A DNA stretch of 26,474 bases from JAAZXR01 sp040265175 (GTDB lineage: Bacteria; Myxococcota_A; Polyangia; Nannocystales; Nannocystaceae). Shown piece by piece: positions 25,000-26,474 of this stretch. Positions within the stretch are counted from its first letter, which is position 1; every line of letters starts with the position of its first letter. A program made the translations under genes and the position numbers. Below the pieces are notes generated by a model. That model was given only the letters and a program-made list of their open reading frames with translations, had not been told where the DNA came from and did no database searches. The stretch spans positions 1-26,474 of the forward strand of contig JBDQGY010000024.1 of the NCBI GenBank assembly GCA_040265175.1, written 5' to 3'.

Positions 25000-25028
25000 T
25001 TGACAAGCCGGGGAGGGGGCGTTACTCA
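25000..25028 (+). promoter_or_regulatory. Promoter of the 61-residue protein gene
   Basis: A perfect TTGACA (25000-25005) is followed after 17 bp by TACTCA (25023-25028). A start near 25035 would leave a leader of about 15 nt that includes GAGGA at 25038-25042. The remainder of the 24893-25049 gap shows nothing else that I can name. Confidence 0.5.
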
Positions 25029-25049
25029 GCGTGCCCCGAGGAAAACGCC

Positions 25050-25235
25050 ATGGCTTCCCTGACCGAGATCACGAGAAATAAGCGAAAGCGCCGTCACCAA
25101 AACGCTGGCAGAGATCGAAAGCGAAAGATGTCGCAGGCCAGCACCGCGTCCTACGATGAGTTGTTCGCCGGCTGCGGCGCGCCCGGAGAGGCTGCGCCAA
25201 AGGCGAAGTCCAACGATTCTTCGAAGTCCTCGTAG
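25050..25235 (+). CDS. Small basic protein of unknown function (61 residues)
   Basis: ATG 25050 has GAGGA seven bases upstream and a consensus-like promoter just before it. The N-terminal half is strongly basic (TRNKRKRRHQNAGRDRKRK, about residues 8-26), then a central SYDELFAGCGAPGE and a Lys/Ser tail. The basic part suggests binding to nucleic acid or ribosomes; the central part looks conserved in character (aromatic, acidic, one Cys). There is no signal peptide or membrane segment. The frame is open from 24975, but that would start upstream of the promoter. I do not recognise the family. Confidence 0.75.
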   Translation: MASLTEITRNKRKRRHQNAGRDRKRKMSQASTASYDELFAGCGAPGEAAPKAKSNDSSKSS

Positions 25236-25246
25236 TCCCGCGAGGC

Positions 25247-25262
25247 GGCCGAGCGTTCGGCC
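25247..25262 (+). terminator. Hairpin after the 61-residue gene, possible terminator
   Basis: GGCCGA (25247-25252) pairs with TCGGCC (25257-25262) around GCGT, 11 bp after the stop codon. No T-run follows, so intrinsic termination is doubtful. The remaining bases up to 25422 show no gene. Confidence 0.3.
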
Positions 25263-25422
25263 TCCCCCGGGTCCGTGGGTCGGTGTTCCGACGCGCGAAA
25301 GAGACATGTTTCAGGACATTCTGGGCTGTTCACTCGTGGAACGGCCGCGCAAGGGTTGATCCGCGGGTCGGCTAGCGCGTAGTCTCGCACGGCGCACCTT
25401 GATCGAAGGGCGCGAGGCAAGC

Positions 25423-26474
25423 ATGTCGAACGAACATCCGCAGGTTTCCGAAGGTTCCCAAATTGAAGGTTTCACCGTTGGCTCATTGGTCCGAACGAGG
25501 GCCGGAGCAGCGACGTACGAGGCGCGCGACGGGGCGGGGGAGCTCTCGCATCTCACCGTGTATGCCGATGATTGTTTTTCGTCCGGCTTGGTCCGCGACA
25601 AGGCGCTGCGCGAGCTGAACCAACTCAAGAACGTGTCTGCACCGCAGGTCGCGAAGGTGATCGCTTGCGGAAAGTTTGGTGATGGCGTCTTCGAGGTGAC
25701 CGAGGTGGTCAGCGGTGCTCCGCTGCGTGAGCAGGCAGCGATGAGCGAAGCCGACGCGTCGACCCTGATGTCTTCCGTGGGCGCTGCGATCTTGGCTGGC
25801 GAGCAGGTGAACGTGATGCACCGAAACCTCGGCCTCGACAACGTCATTGTCTCCGATGCGGGGGTGAAGGTTGTTGGATTCGCCGTGAGTGAGCCTCAGC
25901 CCGGCGCTGCCCGTGGCCCGTTGGAGACCATGGCACCCGAGCAAGCCAAGGGCGGCGTGGTCGACCAACGCACGCTCACCTACAACATCGCGGCGATGAT
26001 GCACCGTCTCTTGACGGGAGGCGCGCTCTTCCAGGGAGACGCGGATGCTGTGATCGCAGCGCACACCGGCGATGACCCGGCGGACGACGTTCACCCTTCG
26101 CTCGCACGCGCGCTCTCGAAAGATGTGATGGGTCGCCCCATGGCGTTGCAAGCGTTCCTCGCGGAGGTCGCGGCCATTGGTGGCGCGGTGGCACCGGCAG
26201 CACCGGCGGCGCCAGCAGCCTCGGCACCCGCAGCGCCTGCCGCAGGTGGAGGCGGTCCAAGCAAGCGAGGCTGGACCATGTTTATGGACGCCGCAGACGT
26301 TGGTGTCCCGACGGCGCCGGGAGCCCCGGCCCCGGCAGCACCCGCTCCGGCACCGGCAGCACCCGCACCCGCCGCCCCGGCAGCACCCGCACCCGCAGCC
26401 CCGGCACCCGCAGCCCCGGCACCCGCCGCCGGAGCCGGAGGTCCGAGCAAGCGAGGGTGGACGATGTTCATGGA
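25423..26474 (+). CDS. Protein-kinase-like protein, probable pseudokinase, with repeated motif (partial)
   Basis: ATG 25423 has GAGG five bases upstream, and the frame is open to the window end (350 full codons visible). Residues 15 to about 250 follow the Hanks kinase layout: GFTVGSLVRTRAGAATYEARD as the nucleotide loop, a catalytic-loop remnant HRNLGLDNVIV where HRDLKPEN is expected, GFA in place of DFG, and MAPEQAKGG in place of the APE segment. The expected VAIK lysine is not seen (LTVYAD). Loss of the HRD and DFG Asp residues suggests no kinase activity. The tail alternates Ala/Pro linkers with GPSKRGWTMFMDAADVG (278-294), and the motif recurs from 340 to the window end. It has no signal peptide in the visible part. 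Confidence 0.85.
   Translation, partial: MSNEHPQVSEGSQIEGFTVGSLVRTRAGAATYEARDGAGELSHLTVYADDCFSSGLVRDKALRELNQLKNVSAPQVAKVIACGKFGDGVFEVTEVVSGAPLREQAAMSEADASTLMSSVGAAILAGEQVNVMHRNLGLDNVIVSDAGVKVVGFAVSEPQPGAARGPLETMAPEQAKGGVVDQRTLTYNIAAMMHRLLTGGALFQGDADAVIAAHTGDDPADDVHPSLARALSKDVMGRPMALQAFLAEVAAIGGAVAPAAPAAPAASAPAAPAAGGGGPSKRGWTMFMDAADVGVPTAPGAPAPAAPAPAPAAPAPAAPAAPAPAAPAPAAPAPAAGAGGPSKRGWTMFM
26254..26304 (+). repeat. First copy of the PSKRGWTMFM motif
   Basis: This encodes GPSKRGWTMFMDAADVG, residues 278-294 of the kinase-like protein. The second copy starts 62 codons later and differs at synonymous positions (for example CCA and CCG, GGC and GGG, TTT and TTC), so the protein sequence rather than the DNA seems conserved. 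Confidence 0.8.
26314..26439 (+). repeat. Ala/Pro-coding low-complexity tract
   Basis: About 42 codons, almost all GCN and CCN, encode a flexible Ala/Pro linker between the two motif copies. Short units such as GCACCCGCAGCCCCG recur, which makes slippage and length change likely. A shorter Ala/Pro tract (26191-26253) precedes the first motif. Confidence 0.8.
26440..26474 (+). repeat. Second copy of the PSKRGWTMFM motif, cut by the window end
   Basis: GGPSKRGWTMFM recurs from residue 340; the next codon begins GA, consistent with Asp as in copy one. Further copies may follow beyond the window. Confidence 0.8.

Noticed and set aside
23486..25006. Minus-strand frame of 506 codons
   Set aside because: It is opposite the RelA/SpoT gene, whose domains are recognisable in the plus frame.
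26191..26474. Short repeats as a CRISPR array
   Set aside because: The repeats are in-frame GCN/CCN codons of an Ala/Pro linker with no regular spacers.

Overview
The window comes from a high-GC, Gram-negative bacterium. Outer-membrane biogenesis genes (Lol transporter, BamA, two Skp-type chaperones), many lipoproteins with lipoboxes, a GldA/GldFG-type ABC system and a Ser/Thr-kinase-like protein with a long Ala/Pro tail together suggest a myxobacterial or Bradymonadales-like lineage. That placement is inferred from gene content and order, not from a search.

Layout. (1) 1-6528, envelope biogenesis: the 3' end of a LolC/E permease, lolD, bamA, two tandem skp-like genes, fabZ and a lipoprotein that overlaps fabZ by 4 bp. 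The lpxD and lpxA genes that often lie between skp and fabZ in Proteobacteria are absent. (2) 6529-7136, mostly non-coding: nested inverted repeats, then a 59-codon ORF with a strong ribosome-binding site and an intrinsic terminator. (3) 7219-9556: folP and glmM, a common pairing (folate and cell-wall precursor synthesis). (4) 9628-11597: a short leader ORF coupled to a 620-residue unrecognised protein with an HEXXH motif and a CPxC pair. (5) 11723-18114: a TPR/HEAT-like lipoprotein, a GldA-type ABC ATPase, a GldF-GldG fusion and a DUF4340-type membrane-anchored protein, with overlapping starts and stops. (6) 18160-20882: a lipoprotein on the minus strand, convergent with the ABC operon and sharing its terminator region, then a divergent orphan family-5 solute-binding lipoprotein. 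(7) 21001-24892: yicC, gmk and a long RelA/SpoT homologue. (8) 25050-26474: a 61-residue basic protein with its own promoter, then a pseudokinase-like protein that runs off the window and carries a repeated PSKRGWTMFM motif between Ala/Pro linkers.

How the genes fit together. Region 1 handles lipoprotein export, outer-membrane protein insertion and fatty-acid supply for the envelope. Regions 3 and 7 are housekeeping nucleotide, folate, peptidoglycan and stringent-response functions. Regions 4, 5 and 8 are the least understood. The points most worth a second look are the pseudokinase with its repeated motif, the RelA/SpoT homologue whose synthetase half looks eroded while its hydrolase half looks intact, the HEXXH protein with its leader, and the structured intergenic segment near 6.6 kb. 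All calls were made by reading the sequence; no database search was run.
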